Below, piece after piece: positions 53,201 to 63,989 of a stretch of 64,000 nucleotides of DNA (within the stretch, counting starts at the first letter, position 1; every line of letters starts with the position of its first letter). This stretch comes from Phoronis australis. Its lineage: Eukaryota; Phoronida; Phoronidae. The position numbers and the translations under genes are program-made. The stretch spans positions 169,117 through 233,116 of the forward strand of contig NMRA01000447.1 of the NCBI GenBank assembly GCA_002633005.1, given 5' to 3'. The notes under the pieces were generated by a model, which was given only the letters and a program-made list of their open reading frames with translations, did not search any database and was not told where the DNA came from.

Positions 53201-54361
53201 TGGTAGCCTCCAGTTCCCGCAATCATGTACCTAAATACTTATTGGTGTGTTATACTGGCAATAGTAATATAATGAATAGGGATTCGTTCCGTAAACGCAA
53301 AACCTCGCGAAAAAGCAACATCTCGCAAGGCCTAGTACATGTAAGAATCACGCGTCAGTGTAAAAGGCTTGTGTCTCTCGAGTACGTTAAGAAGCTTATT
53401 GGTGCTGTTTAACAAAATGGCGGCCCCTGAAGTAATAGGCCAGTCCTGAAATAGCACAGCACCACTCTCATTTTAAAGCATTTACCGAAAATGCAACAAA
53501 TGTGTCAAGCACTTTTCGTGCTTCTTCAGTCATACGCAAATCTACTGCTCACTTTCCCATAATCTAGTTATGTTATTCATCGCTGTAATGCAGGCAAACT
53601 TGAGCCGGAATTTGAGTTCCATTCCACCAACAAATTGTCAAAAAATATAATAATATCAGCGCTAAATGCGCAATGTATTGTTCTTCCTTTGTCAATTCTG
53701 GACCGCCTCACATGAAAAGTAGTTCACTAGTCAGTCAATGCGTCTTTCTACTTCCCAAAAAGAGGGAGTTCAACCCAGGTAGGGTCTACTGGTCTGTGAA
53801 GTTGAAATGTTGTATTACGGAACACAGCTCACCCTTTCCATTCCATAAGCTAACACATCTCGCCGCATGTGCTTCCTGGGTGTCTTGCGTCTACGTAACG
53901 CAGTTCTGTATCACCCGTCACACCTTTGGACCGCTGACAACGGTTTGCATTGCAGATAGATCAGGTTTCAAAATGTCTCTTTAAAAAGAACTTGTGGTGT
54001 CACGAAACAATGTGGATCGAAAATTGATCAATATCGCGTGCAAGAAAATTTGGGAAATTAATCAAGGCATGCTTGTCGTTTGCCGAAGAAACTATATGTT
54101 TATTGGTAACAAGCCCCTTACATACTGTATCTAAAGAGCGTCACGTTTTCTCCTTTCAGCTTCAAAACCTGTCTTCGCTCTGCCAGGACTGGAACTGCTA
54201 ACATGGTTGGGAAGGTGTTCTTCAATTTCATTAAAAGATCATGTTTTGTCTTGAGGAAAAGAAAAGCCTGCGTGCAAAAATCGTGGTGGGGCATATGCTT
54301 AAAGAGGAAGAGAACGCTTGTTGGAAAGTTTAAAAAAATAAAAAAATATCGACCTTTATAG
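44236..54361 (+). CDS. PLA2G3: Secreted group III phospholipase A2 (three exons)
   Basis: Exons are 44236-44800, 52331-52514 and 54160-54361, phases 1 and 2, 951 nt, 316 aa. The enzyme class hydrolyses the sn-2 ester of phospholipids with Ca2+. Residues 1-24 form a signal peptide with hydrophobic core (AILLWITTAFFAVVL). An N-terminal region of about 160 aa follows, ending in a furin-type site (RNKR, 180-183). Exon 2 carries the Ca2+ loop WCGSGN (192-197) and the catalytic CCREHD (His218, Asp219), then HCDCDN with Asp248. Exon 3 supplies the CL, FFN and CFVL blocks and a strongly basic tail. All ten cysteines expected from the bee-venom/human group III domain are present (193, 214, 215, 221, 245, 247, 254, 278, 287, 296). 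The exon 2 donor AG/GTTTGA is weak, but reading through it loses three of these cysteines and hits a stop, so the splice is favoured. Intron 1 (7.5 kb) contains a THAP exon. Secretion and activity are inferred. Confidence 0.93.
48483..48727 (+). CDS. THAP-type zinc-finger exon (first exon, partial gene)
   Basis: The 245-nt exon encodes 81 residues plus two bases and ends at a GTAAGT donor. The THAP C2CH signature is present: Cys4-x4-Cys9, Cys58-x2-His61 (CSAHF), with the conserved Trp33, Phe62 and CF at 66-67. This domain binds DNA and occurs in nuclear regulators and P-element-derived transposases. The usual proline after the FxKF-like phrase is a serine here (FKFSK), and the AVPTxF motif that closes the domain must lie in a later exon, which I could not find. 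The exon lies within intron 1 of the phospholipase gene on the same strand, but its phase (2) does not fit phospholipase exon 2 (needs phase 1), so it is a separate nested gene or a stranded exon. A 10-codon upstream frame begins near 48454 and its TGA overlaps the start ATG. Confidence 0.82.
50966..51012. repeat. Four tandem 12-bp units
   Basis: ACGCTAGGACCT occurs twice, followed by ACGCTAGAATCT and ACGCTAAAAT. It lies in intron 1 of the phospholipase gene. Confidence 0.75.
51160..51393. repeat. 57-bp minisatellite, four units
   Basis: Units start at 51160, 51217, 51274 and 51331, each opening GAATACACATGTAGTCGATG (the first is diverged; the fourth has a 6-bp ACATGT insertion) and containing TTTCCTGATCCCGACTGTTA. 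The period is a multiple of three, so the minus strand stays open through the array as a 19-residue repeat (VIKVTVGIRKSSTTCVFxx). It lies in intron 1 of the phospholipase gene; there is no evidence that it is translated. Confidence 0.9.
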
Positions 54362-56899
54362 AATGTAGAGTATTTTCGTACGTGTAGAATAGATTTTCAA
54401 GTTAACGACATTATTTTTGGTATACAATCTGTAACGAGCAAATTTATCACGCCCAACTATATGAAACAAGTTTGGATACCGTACATCTTACCTTTTTTGC
54501 TTGAATCCAGTGAAAAATCGTAACCGAATGTTTAATGTCTACGTATATTTCCCATCTCCAAATAGAATTTCGCAATATTTCTGAACCAGCATAATATTGT
54601 TTACGTGAGTAGGTACTTAATAGCATTGTATTAGAATCATTTTGTGCTACGTCAGATTTTTTGACAACAAATGCTCAATATTTCTCGATTGTCAATTGCT
54701 ATTACTAAAGCTAATTATATCCCCGCCAAATATGCAGATCTAAGAATGTTTCAATCACCAGAACTTGTCAACAGTCAGAAGCCGTGAGGGTTCTCGTTTA
54801 AAAGTGATTTCATTAAGTGCTTCCGTTAAAGGATTTCCCTCAAATTACAAATGCCATGTGACTGGCACTTCCTATTTACGTCAGATCTTTTTTGTATATT
54901 CTCGACTCAATCGAAAACATGGTGTGATTTTTTCTACAAACATGTTTCTAGTACCACTAAAACTGGACTTGCCCTTTTCATTTTAAGACGACGAAACTGC
55001 AGAGGTACTAGCGCTCACACGTCGCAGACGATATGAAATGCATCCTCCACCTGGTGTGCGAACATTCCTGCCGCCATTTTATTAACAAGACTTGTCTGCA
55101 TAGTTTGGTATAAAAATCGTCGAGTGCAAGGATCTGTACATTTAAGTTTTACTACCGTGCCATGAACCCGTCTAAAAATTAGTAAAAAACAACGTTATTG
55201 ATATGCTTTGATACCATGTCTACATAATTTTAGGTTTGACAAAACATGGGCGGCGCAGCACTGTAAAAAGTGGGGGGCTATAACCCCCAGTTCCCCTGTG
55301 ATGCATTGCCCATAGACCGTGGGCGAGGCAGCATTGAAAAAAGTGGGGGCTATAGCTCCCGTAGCCCCCTATGTTGCGCCGCCTACGTAAAAGCATGAAG
55401 TATCTTAAAAGAATGTCCTAATTTGGATAACTTCGGAACGTCAAACCACAAAAATAACTAGTCAAATTGTTACAAAACTTCCACATAGCATGCTTTGTGC
55501 ACTTTTGTTCAAAACAGTATTAGCAATTTGGGGTTAACAAAATAGGTCATTTATGATTTTACTCAAAAGTTGCATAAACGAAATAATATTCTAGAAACTT
55601 GATTTTGGAATTTCGTCTTAAACCTCTATTTCAAATGATATTTAGCGATATTTTTGATATAACCTTTCTTTTGCTCTGAATGGAATTTTCTGTTTTGCTA
55701 AATTTTACTAAACAGGCTTGGTCCCGTGACCCAATTAAGGACACCTTCTTCTAAAGTTGAAAAATTAAGTCTGCAGTCTTTCTATTTTCAGGAAATATAT
55801 ACTTTACAGGGTTGAATTTTTGTAGTTTTGTAGAGATGTGGCGAAATGCAAAGGCATAACCTAAGGCTACTAAGGACGGTTTTGACAAGCCTGTGTAATT
55901 GTATGCAACGTTGGAGCTGTGTATACAAGTCCCATTAAACGGTTAGGAAAACAATGCATAAAGCACACCTGAAAGTTTCGTATGAGTCCGACCAGCCATT
56001 GCTTACACATGGTGTTCCGAAATTAGCCAAATTTAGACATGTTCAAGGGTCCTTTATAATCTTAAAGATTTCTTTTCGTTGCTGAGAGGCTATTTTTCTC
56101 TAAGTGCAAAATTACGGTTTACTAATTGGAGGATTTGTAATCTTCAGTTTACACTAAATCAAGAACAATCTTCGTGAAGTGCATGGGAAACCATTTCAAG
56201 CGAAGTAACTAATTCACCGCTGTTATATAGCGGTTGAGAGTGAGCCATTTTCCTCCATCAACTTGTCAAGGTGTATCTACACTGTATAAGAAAACCACTC
56301 TACTCTACTGCCATTTTGCGTGGGGCTTGTTTGTTCATAAAACAACTGAAGTTTAAAAGTAAATCTTTCTCAGTCCTCAAATAGTGTATGCATCAATGCA
56401 AATGTGATTTGTTGTGTGTATATTGCTGAGTGCTGAAAATAAGTGTAACATTTCGCAACGGGTACACTGGATTGACTTAGCTGGTTCCGCCGGGTCACTC
56501 ATCTAAGAAATCTGATTGGTTCTCAATGTCGACTTTCGGCTTACAGACCATTAATTTGCCGTAGCCGCTTGAATCAGCGAAACCAGCGAAGTCAATCAAG
56601 TGCAACCAATATAAGTTATAATCGTCCACAATCGTGTACAATGACTGCCGTTAGACTACAAGTGTAGTATTCTTTTCCAAGATTATAATACGTGTAACTT
56701 CTTACGAAAGTATTATATGCACTTATTGATGGCTCTGCTACATGTGTAATTGTATGAGATATTCAATATACCCGTGTGCATTCTTTCAAACCTTGATTGC
56801 TGACTGAGTTCGACTTGTTATGAGACAGCGGACGGGCACATCAGCACCGCGTTTTAAAGAAAAGCTAAACACTCGCTAGACCTTTGCTTCCGTCGAAAA
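54362..56899. other. Intergenic; one small inverted-repeat element
   Basis: This is downstream of the phospholipase stop. I see no canonical AATAAA close to the stop, so the poly(A) site is not assigned. The small element at 55247-55385 is described separately. No other gene was recognised. Confidence 0.45.
55247..55385. mobile_element. Short element with GGGCGGCGCA inverted ends and internal duplication
   Basis: TGGGCGGCGCAGCA at the left is mirrored by TGTTGCGCCGCCTA at the right. The interior is two tandem diverged copies of about 70 bp, each with GGGCGxxGCAGCA, an AAAAAGTGGGGGCTATA phrase and a C-rich partner able to pair with it. It has no coding capacity. Confidence 0.5.
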
Positions 56900-57156
56900 A
56901 TGGCGTGTGTAACCGAAATAGGAAGTTTGCGTTCAACTTTCTGCATCAGTTCATGTTCACCAAATAATCGTTTCAGTGGCGCAAAATTCGCCAGAAACAC
57001 GCTCAATGGAACTCACTCCAGATGTTCCTGTTTGGTTCTTAACCCATCCATGCCCAAATTTTGTTTTGAAGAGTCTATTGTTTTTGTCTTTTTACTTCCG
57101 GCTAGAACCCAGTCTAAAGACGTAGCCTATTTCAGGAGAACCAGGCTAAGAATGAA
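56900..57156 (+). CDS. Possible first coding exon, unrecognised
   Basis: An ATG in strong context (AAAAATGGCG) opens 85 codons plus two bases that run into a GTAAGA donor at 57157. The predicted peptide starts MACVTEIGSLRSTFCISSC and has few acidic residues near the N-terminus, as some mitochondrial targeting sequences do. No domain was recognised and no following exon was found. It may be a genuine 5' exon or a chance frame. Confidence 0.25.
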
Positions 57157-58408
57157 GTAAGAAAATCTGTCTACAACTCGAAGTCAAAAGACAGAAATCC
57201 GTAGCCTGCAAAAGACTAACATCTACTTTTAGTTATTCATTGTCAAACTTTTGGCTAAGCTCAAGAGACAAAAGCCAATAGACTCTACGAGAAACAGGTG
57301 TTAGCCTCAGGAGTATGCAAATCGTCGTTATGGGGTACTGTACGAAGGGCTTCTCTCGATATAAGTGTCCCCCCATGTCGTCCCCCTCCCTTTCAATCAC
57401 TCTCAAGTCCCGCACTCCGACCTTTTGCGTCTCTCCCGGTCCCCATAAATGTCTCACTGGGTAGTCACTAATTTTTATTCCGCCTGCGCTCCCACCCCCG
57501 ATCGTATATCCCGCCTCCCCGCCGTCGGGTGCCGCCACCTCTCAAGGTGCTAAGAACTGAAGAAAGTGAAATAACAAATAACACAACTAACACGTATGTA
57601 TTCAACTTACATGTACAAAGATCACGAAAAATCTATACATTCCGATTATAAGAGGCAATTTTATATTGCGGTCACCTGCTTTAATGAAGATGTGAGATGT
57701 TATGCTATTGACATAGATGAAAATTATATTTCTGTATCAGTTATATGAAAGTACAGGTACATGCAACATGTAATACACGGGTAAATTGCGCTTGTGTTAC
57801 TGCCACAATCGTGGTGATCAATCACTAAAACTGTTCCATATATTTTTCAGACAATATTAACTGTACAGTACTGAATTATTAAACTATCAATCAATTTATT
57901 TTCAGTACTCTGGCCTCCAGCCCATATACAAGTATGAAAGTAACGAATACAAGCACGAAATTAACAAAGTGGTTCACATAACACAGACAATTAAATTTAA
58001 TTTTATACAATAAAAACTTGGTGAGTGTAACGAGCTACGTGTAGGTTTTAAACGTTGCAAGATTTCATGGAATAAATAAAGGCATCACCATCGAAGTTAT
58101 TAATATTATGACAAATACCAAACTTTATCATAAAATCTTCCTGTACTTGACACTTCAATGAAACGTGATTTTCATCCTCAACAGTTTCAGAACAGAGTAG
58201 AAAGGCTGATCTATAGATAAACTCAAGTGTCTGCTAGCTTCGATTTTAGTTGATGATTTGAACATCTAAAGCGTACAAAAGCTGTGATTAAATATTTTTG
58301 TCTAGACATTTTGCACATTTTTCTAGAATGATTATATTTTAAATAATTTATAAGAATTTACTTTACTGAGAGATGATATTTCGTTCAGTCATTGCTGTTC
58401 GTCTATGT
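57157..58408. other. Intergenic, with a GC-rich patch at 57360-57545
   Basis: The patch has many CpG dinucleotides in an otherwise AT-rich region and carries a minus-strand frame (57538-57233, starting MAAPDGGEAGYTIGGGSAGG) that I do not recognise. It could be a CpG-rich promoter or a first exon. The rest is AT-rich with no repeats seen. Confidence 0.3.
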
Positions 58409-58774
58409 CTATACACCTCTGTTTGAATTCGAGTACAACTCTTCGTTATCAACTGTTTGACTTACCCACACAATACCAAACCCATTCCTTAAAAGTAGGT
58501 TTTTAATGCGGAGACCCAAGCTTTCACGACTTCTTTCTGCAAAGTCATGTTGGACCTTACAACATGAGTAGGTATATCTATTCTGAGGCAATTTCAACAA
58601 CTTCAACCAATATTCAATAATCCTAGTGAAGCTCCTTGATGTGATTGTAGACCTGCCTACCTCACGCCAGGCTGCTGAATTACAGTAGGGGCAAGAATTA
58701 TCAACATTTGGGCCATTGTGAAAACAACACAAATTGATAAATAATGATGACTTGTCCAATTTTGTTTCTATCAA
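58409..58774 (-). pseudogene. Retroelement protein fragment
   Basis: The minus-strand open frame of 121 codons contains CPYCNSAAWREVGR, then FTRIIEYWLKLLKLPQNRY, then IKNLLLRNGFGIVW. The pattern IxYWLKLL…R…Y, about 25 residues, then LL..NGFG..W is familiar to me from C-terminal regions of animal non-LTR retroelement proteins. No reverse transcriptase or endonuclease core lies next to it, so it is read as a truncated copy. The attribution is from memory of the motif. Confidence 0.5.
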
Positions 58775-59752
58775 TTCCTAAGCTTGACTTGCCCCATAAA
58801 TTTCCGTGGAATAAATTACGCCATAATATCAGTTCGAAAACTAGTCGATAGAAATTGTTTAGTAACTTAGACTTTGAAAGCGGTAAGTTTCATGCCCATC
58901 CTGTTAAATTCGTGACGAATGCAGCGATTGATGCGGTGGACAGAGTTCACATCATTCATTATTACTGTATATTGTTCACTGACCGCGTTCTGTCAAATGT
59001 GACACTATTCACACGTGTATACGCAATTCCAACGTTATCGTGGTCCTGTCCTGCTATGAGCTGTTTGGAACACAAGAGATTCTGGGCACAGTCCCTAAGT
59101 TCGGTACACGAAAACATAAAAGACTGAACAGGGGATAAATCCTTCAAAACTTATTGCACATGGGTAGCACATTTTTGAGAGGCGAAATCCGCTGAACAGA
59201 ACGCTTTTCGTTATTGATGATATTTATTTCGTTTCTCTCATACATGTACTTCCGAGACAGTGATCGACATGCTTTAAGTGATTTTTTATTTTAACATTTA
59301 TATTTAGCTCTAGCATGATAATTACAGGTCACATAAAACAATATAGTATACATGTACGTCATTCACAAAGAATAACATTAAATCAGTAGTCAACATGTAC
59401 CGTATTTTCTTCAGTAAATAACTTAATAAAGTTTATGAACATTTGGAAATTGAGATTTTTTAACAAGCTTTTGTCTAAATATGTAATTTTTTGCTATGAT
59501 CAACAGATTAATGATACAATTTTCCGACTTGAGTGATATTACTGCATCGTTTTGCGATCACTTGAGAAGGAAACATGATTGTTTCGAAATATGTTAATAT
59601 GTGATGTTACTTACCTACATGTACATGTATGTCTCCTAGTCAGATTTTATACCATATCTTTCAACTATTTGAAAAGGGTGAGGGAAACGAAATTAAGATC
59701 ACCAACCATGAAAAGTGTCGCAGTGTTCAACGAATTTTGTGTCTGAGGAAAC
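58775..59752. other. 3' flank of the potassium-channel exon
   Basis: This AT-rich region would hold the 3' untranslated region of the channel gene on the minus strand. TTTATT (AATAAA on the minus strand) occurs near 59224 and 59285. An ACATGT run lies near 59617-59631. Confidence 0.4.
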
Positions 59753-60426
59753 TTATTCAACAGAAACTACATCGATTCTATTGATCTTATCATTGACTGC
59801 ATGATCTCGCCTTGAGTATCCGTGCTCGTAATAAATCATAAAGTTACCGACGACGACAGGAACAGTGAACGATATCACTAAAACTCCAGACATCGCACAC
59901 ATTGCGCCGGAAAGATAACCCAATCCACTTTTGGGAACCATATCTCCATAACCGACGGTTGTCATGGTGATAAGCGCCCACCAACAAGATTTTGGAATAC
60001 TCGTGAAAGGCCAAGAGGCACCTTCTGCGTGGTACACCAGGGTCGCAAAAAGAATTACGAATACACACATGAACATGAACATTAAACTTACTTCCCTAAG
60101 ACTATTTTTGAAGGTATAAACAATTATCAGAGCTCCCTTACATTTACCTAGAGCTCGGAAAATTGGAACAGCACGCATCATGTTAATAATCGAAAGAAAG
60201 ACATCGTAGCTGTGTCTTCCCTCTGCAGCAAAGAATCTCTCGAAAAACATAACGATAAAGCCCACAGCTGCGATGATTTCTAGGATGGTAGTGGTCTGTC
60301 GGAGAAATTTGCACTTCTCCGGGGCAAAAATGATGCGAGCAATTAACTCCAACACGAAGAAAGCTAAGCAAACTGTTGTCATCAGAGTAAAAAGAGTATC
60401 CATGAAGCTTTCTTGAGTAACAATGC
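59753..60426 (-). CDS. Voltage-gated K+ channel (Kv) subunit, last exon, charge-poor S4
   Basis: The 3' exon begins after a TTTGCTCTTGGTTTCAG acceptor at 60427 and encodes 223 full residues to a TAA at 59753. Exon-local positions: S2 about 12-33 (with the conserved Glu in VLELIAR), S3 45-62, S4 about 77-97, S5 107-131, pore helix 143-153, selectivity filter TMTTVGYGD 153-161, S6 166-197, then only about 25 cytoplasmic residues. The filter is canonical for K+ selectivity. S4 (NMMRAVPIFRALGKCKG) lacks several of the regularly spaced arginines of Kv channels, and the S6 PVP motif is TVP. The S3 acidic residue is Glu instead of Asp. The preceding exon(s), encoding the T1 domain and S1, were not found before 64000. 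Subfamily is not assigned; Shab/Shaw-related or modifier subunits are candidates. Confidence 0.88.
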
Positions 60427-61346
60427 CTGAAACCAAGAGCAAAAATTCTTAAGGAAGGGATAATCTCTGAAATAGTCGTGTCAATTTATCGGGTTTTTTG
60501 GTATTGATAACATAAATACACTAGGCCAGGCAGGCATAAGTATTCAACAACGCATGATGTCGGTTTCGCAATTTTTTCGTTCTTTCGTTTTCTAATGCAC
60601 CACAACTGAATTGCTTAGAACTTGGACACGGCCGGTGTTGATTAGCTGGATGTAGACCACTGAACACAAGGCCTATTCGTCATACGGACACGTGTATTAA
60701 AGAGTCAGATACAGTACTACAACAATCCATCAAAAGAGCTGATTAAGTGTCATTAGCTTAGATTTATGTTACAAACGACACGGAAATTGCCGTTCTTCGT
60801 GTCGAGAATGACTAGAATTAGCCAAGAACGTCGTACCAGTTCTTGCAATCTGGCATGATCGCATCAGTTTAGCGCTGTCAGTATGATTTCATTAATCTTC
60901 ATGTATCTGCCTAAATATTTTTTAATACCTTTATTGAGAAACAAGCGTAGAAATGTAATAATACAAGGGAATCATTCACACTGTCATTCACTCTCCAGCC
61001 ACACCAAATTTAAAGTAAGTATGACTAAACAAGTTCAACAAATCATCTTTTCCAGATTTGAGAAAACCTAAAACTATTACCTTGTAGGAAAAACCCCCCC
61101 TCGTATGACAACTGCAATTCACCAGAGAATGAGAGAAGTGTGTTCCAACAATGTTTTACAATGAGACATTCCTACAAAGGTGTTGCAAAGACTCTGGTGC
61201 ATTTTGCAAAAAGAACAAAAATCATCTTCTCGTACATTTATAGTTTTTGTGTTTGTTGTCAAAATTCTGTGTAGTACCTTAAGCCATTACAGATGTTTTG
61301 TCATCTAAATAGCAGTCTACTATAGTTCCACCGGAAGGCCAACTCA
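60427..61346. other. Intron of the channel gene, no further exon seen
   Basis: Reading upstream of the channel exon on the minus strand gives no S1 or T1-like coding block before the transposon cluster. No repeats were noticed. Confidence 0.5.
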
Positions 61347-61356
61347 GCCCGTGTAC

Positions 61357-62492
61357 CTCGCTGGTTCCCTACGTGCCTAGCCAGCACGCAGGTATCACGC
61401 AGTAGCACGCGCTTTAGCATTAGTTGATGTAACCTCGGCAGTCATTGGTTAGCTTTACAACAACGTAAAAAATGGCGGACTGTGAACAATTTTTAGCCTT
61501 GTCATGCAGGTGGCGTAGCTCGCTGGTTCCCTGAGTGCCGCTAGGTGGTAGCCAGCACGCAGGTATCATTTAGTTTTCATCGGGAAATTTTTTTACACCG
61601 GCGTTTCTGATTGGCTGGTCGAATTCGACAGGCAGCTCCTTACGCAAACTAATCGACATGAGTGATATGGAGGAAGTGTAAATGTGGTCTGTGTACAGAC
61701 AAATCGGTGCTTAAAATTTATGTTCAGGAAATGTGACTCCCAGAAATTGCGGTTGCGCGCTTTCGGAGTGCATCTTTCTACTGTCGATGACCTTTGTTTA
61801 GGATACTTTCCTGTATTCATACAGTATGAATTCACACCGGTTAAATCGGCCAGACACGTATGTGCTTCAAACACACGGCTATTAAACATTACTGCAGGAA
61901 CGAAATAGTTGCTGCTGCGCCACCTGCATGACAGGGCTAAAAATCGTTAATAGTCCGCCATTTTTTCTCGTTGTTGTAAAGCTAACCAATGACTGCCGTG
62001 GTTACATCAACCAATGCTAAAGCGCGTGCTACTGCGTGATGCCTGCGTGCTGGCTATAGGCACGTAGGGAACGTGGCGTAGCAGCAACTATTTCGTTTCT
62101 GTAGTAATGTTTATAGCCGCGTGCTTGAAGCACACATTGTACAATAAACACATATCTAGCCGATTTAACTGGTGTTCATACTATATGAATACAGGACAGT
62201 ATCGTAAACAAAAGTCATCGACAGTAGAAAGATGCACTCCGAATAGGCGCAACCACAAATTCTGGGATTCACATTTCCTGAACATAAATTTTAAGCACCA
62301 ATTTGTCTGTACACTGAACAGGCCAAATTTAGTCTTGCTCTATCAGTCATGCCAGTTTGTTTGCGTAACGCGCTGTCTGTTGAGAATTCGACCAGCTAAT
62401 CACGGAAACTCCGGTGTAATAATATTTCCCGAGGAAAATTAAGTGGTACCCGCGTGCTGGCTACCTCGTAGCGGCACACAGTGAACCAGCCA
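61357..62492. mobile_element. Inverted-repeat element interrupted by a second copy of its own family
   Basis: The outer element, inverted relative to 36118-36686, occupies 61357-61518 and 62082-62492 (573 bp in total) and is flanked by GCCCGTGTAC at 61347-61356 and 62493-62502. Its left end CTCGCTGGTTCCCTACGTGC matches the reverse complement of the right end of the 36-kb copy. The 10-bp flanking repeat is consistent with a 9-bp duplication plus one chance base. Confidence 0.8.
61519..62072. mobile_element. Inner nested copy with perfect 9-bp target duplication
   Basis: This 554-bp copy starts CTCGCTGGTTCCC and ends GGCACGTAGGGAAC, lacking the last bases of the terminus. It is flanked by GTGGCGTAG at 61510-61518 and 62073-62081. 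Removing it with one repeat restores the outer element's sequence order. It is the clearest evidence in the window for the 9-bp duplication size of this family. Confidence 0.85.
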
Positions 62493-62885
62493 GCCCGTGT
62501 ACCACAGACGGACATACATGTACCAACTAAATTTATCTCATTGGACGATACATTAGTCACTGCGAGACACGCGGCACACGAGCGACCTCTGTGTACAACT
62601 AGGCTCCTGGAAGGCCACGAAGGATGTCTGCTATTGTGTGACTGGAGTTTACACGCAAAAATATCAATTTTATCCTATTGTCAGAGAAACTTAAAAAAAC
62701 AGACGATTTGGACAACACTTATTCCGAGGACATTTAATTCACGATTCTCAATTTCATGGCCAGCAGAAATGTACTTTAAAATTATTACGTGACTATTTTT
62801 GGAAAATCTAAAAGCAACAGAAAATAGTAATGCAGACAAAAGTTCGTCCACGAGCAGGCATGTTTTATTTTCTGCATCCATGTTN

Positions 62886-63989
62886 AGTGATATGGAGGAA
62901 GTGTAAATGTGGTCTGTGTACAGACAAATCGGTGCTTAAGATTTATGTTCAGGAAATGTGACTCCCAGAAATTGCGGTTGCGCGCTTTCGGAGTGCATCT
63001 TTCTACTGTTGATGACCTTTGTTTAGGATACTTTCCTGTATTCATACAGTATGAATTCACACCGGTTAAATCGGCCAGATATTTGTTTATTGTACATGTA
63101 TGTGCTTCAAACACACGGCTATTAAACATTACTGCAGGAACGAAATAGTTGCTGCTGCGCCACCTGCATGACAGGGCTAAAAGTCGTTAATAATCCGCCA
63201 TTTTTTCTCGTTGTTGTAAAGCTAACCAATGACTGCCGTGGTTACATCAACCAATGCTAAAGTGCGTGCTACTGCGTGATGCCTGCGTGCTGGCTATAGG
63301 CACGTACGGAACGTGGCGTAGCAGCAACTATTTCGTTTCTGCAGTAATGTTTATAGCCGCGTGCTTGAAGCACACATTGTACAATAAACACATATTTAGC
63401 CGATTTAACTGGTGTTCATACTATATGAATACAGGACAGTATCGTAAACAAAAGTCATCGACAGTAGAAAGATGCACTCCGAATGGGCGCAACCACAACT
63501 TCTGGGATTCACATTTCCTGAACATAAATTTTAAGCACCAATTTGTCTGTACAACAGGCCAAATTTAGACTTGCTCTATCAGTCATGCCAGTTTGTTTGC
63601 GTAACGCGCTGTCTGTTGAGAATTCGACCAGCTAATCACGGAAACTCCGGTGTAATAATATTTCCCGAGGAAAATTAAGTGGTACCTGCGTGCTGGCTAC
63701 CTCGTAGCGGCACACAGTGAACCAGCCAGCCCGTGTACCACAGACGGACATACATGTACATGTACCAACTAAATTTATCTCATTGGACGATACATTAGTC
63801 ACTGCGAGACACGCGGCACACGAGCGACCTCTGTGTACAACTAGGCTCCTGGAAGGCCACGAAGCGATGTCTGCTATTGTGTGACTGGAGTTTACACGCA
63901 AAAATATCAATTTTATCCTATTGTCAGAGAAACTTAAAAAAACAGACGATTTGGACAACACTTATTCCGAGGACATTTAATTCACGATT
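62886..63989 (+). repeat. Allelic duplicate of 61661-62746 after the n of 62885
   Basis: The sequence after the n restarts inside the inner nested element and repeats the right part of both elements and their flank, with small indels (a net 18 bp longer, including an extra ACATGT unit) and few substitutions. The two copies part at 62746 and 63989. It is another unmerged haplotype overlap. Confidence 0.85.

Noticed and set aside
61593-63961. Many open frames of 60-114 codons on both strands
   Set aside because: They fall inside the nested inverted-repeat elements and their allelic duplicate. Similar frames recur in each copy because the DNA is repeated, not because of protein conservation.
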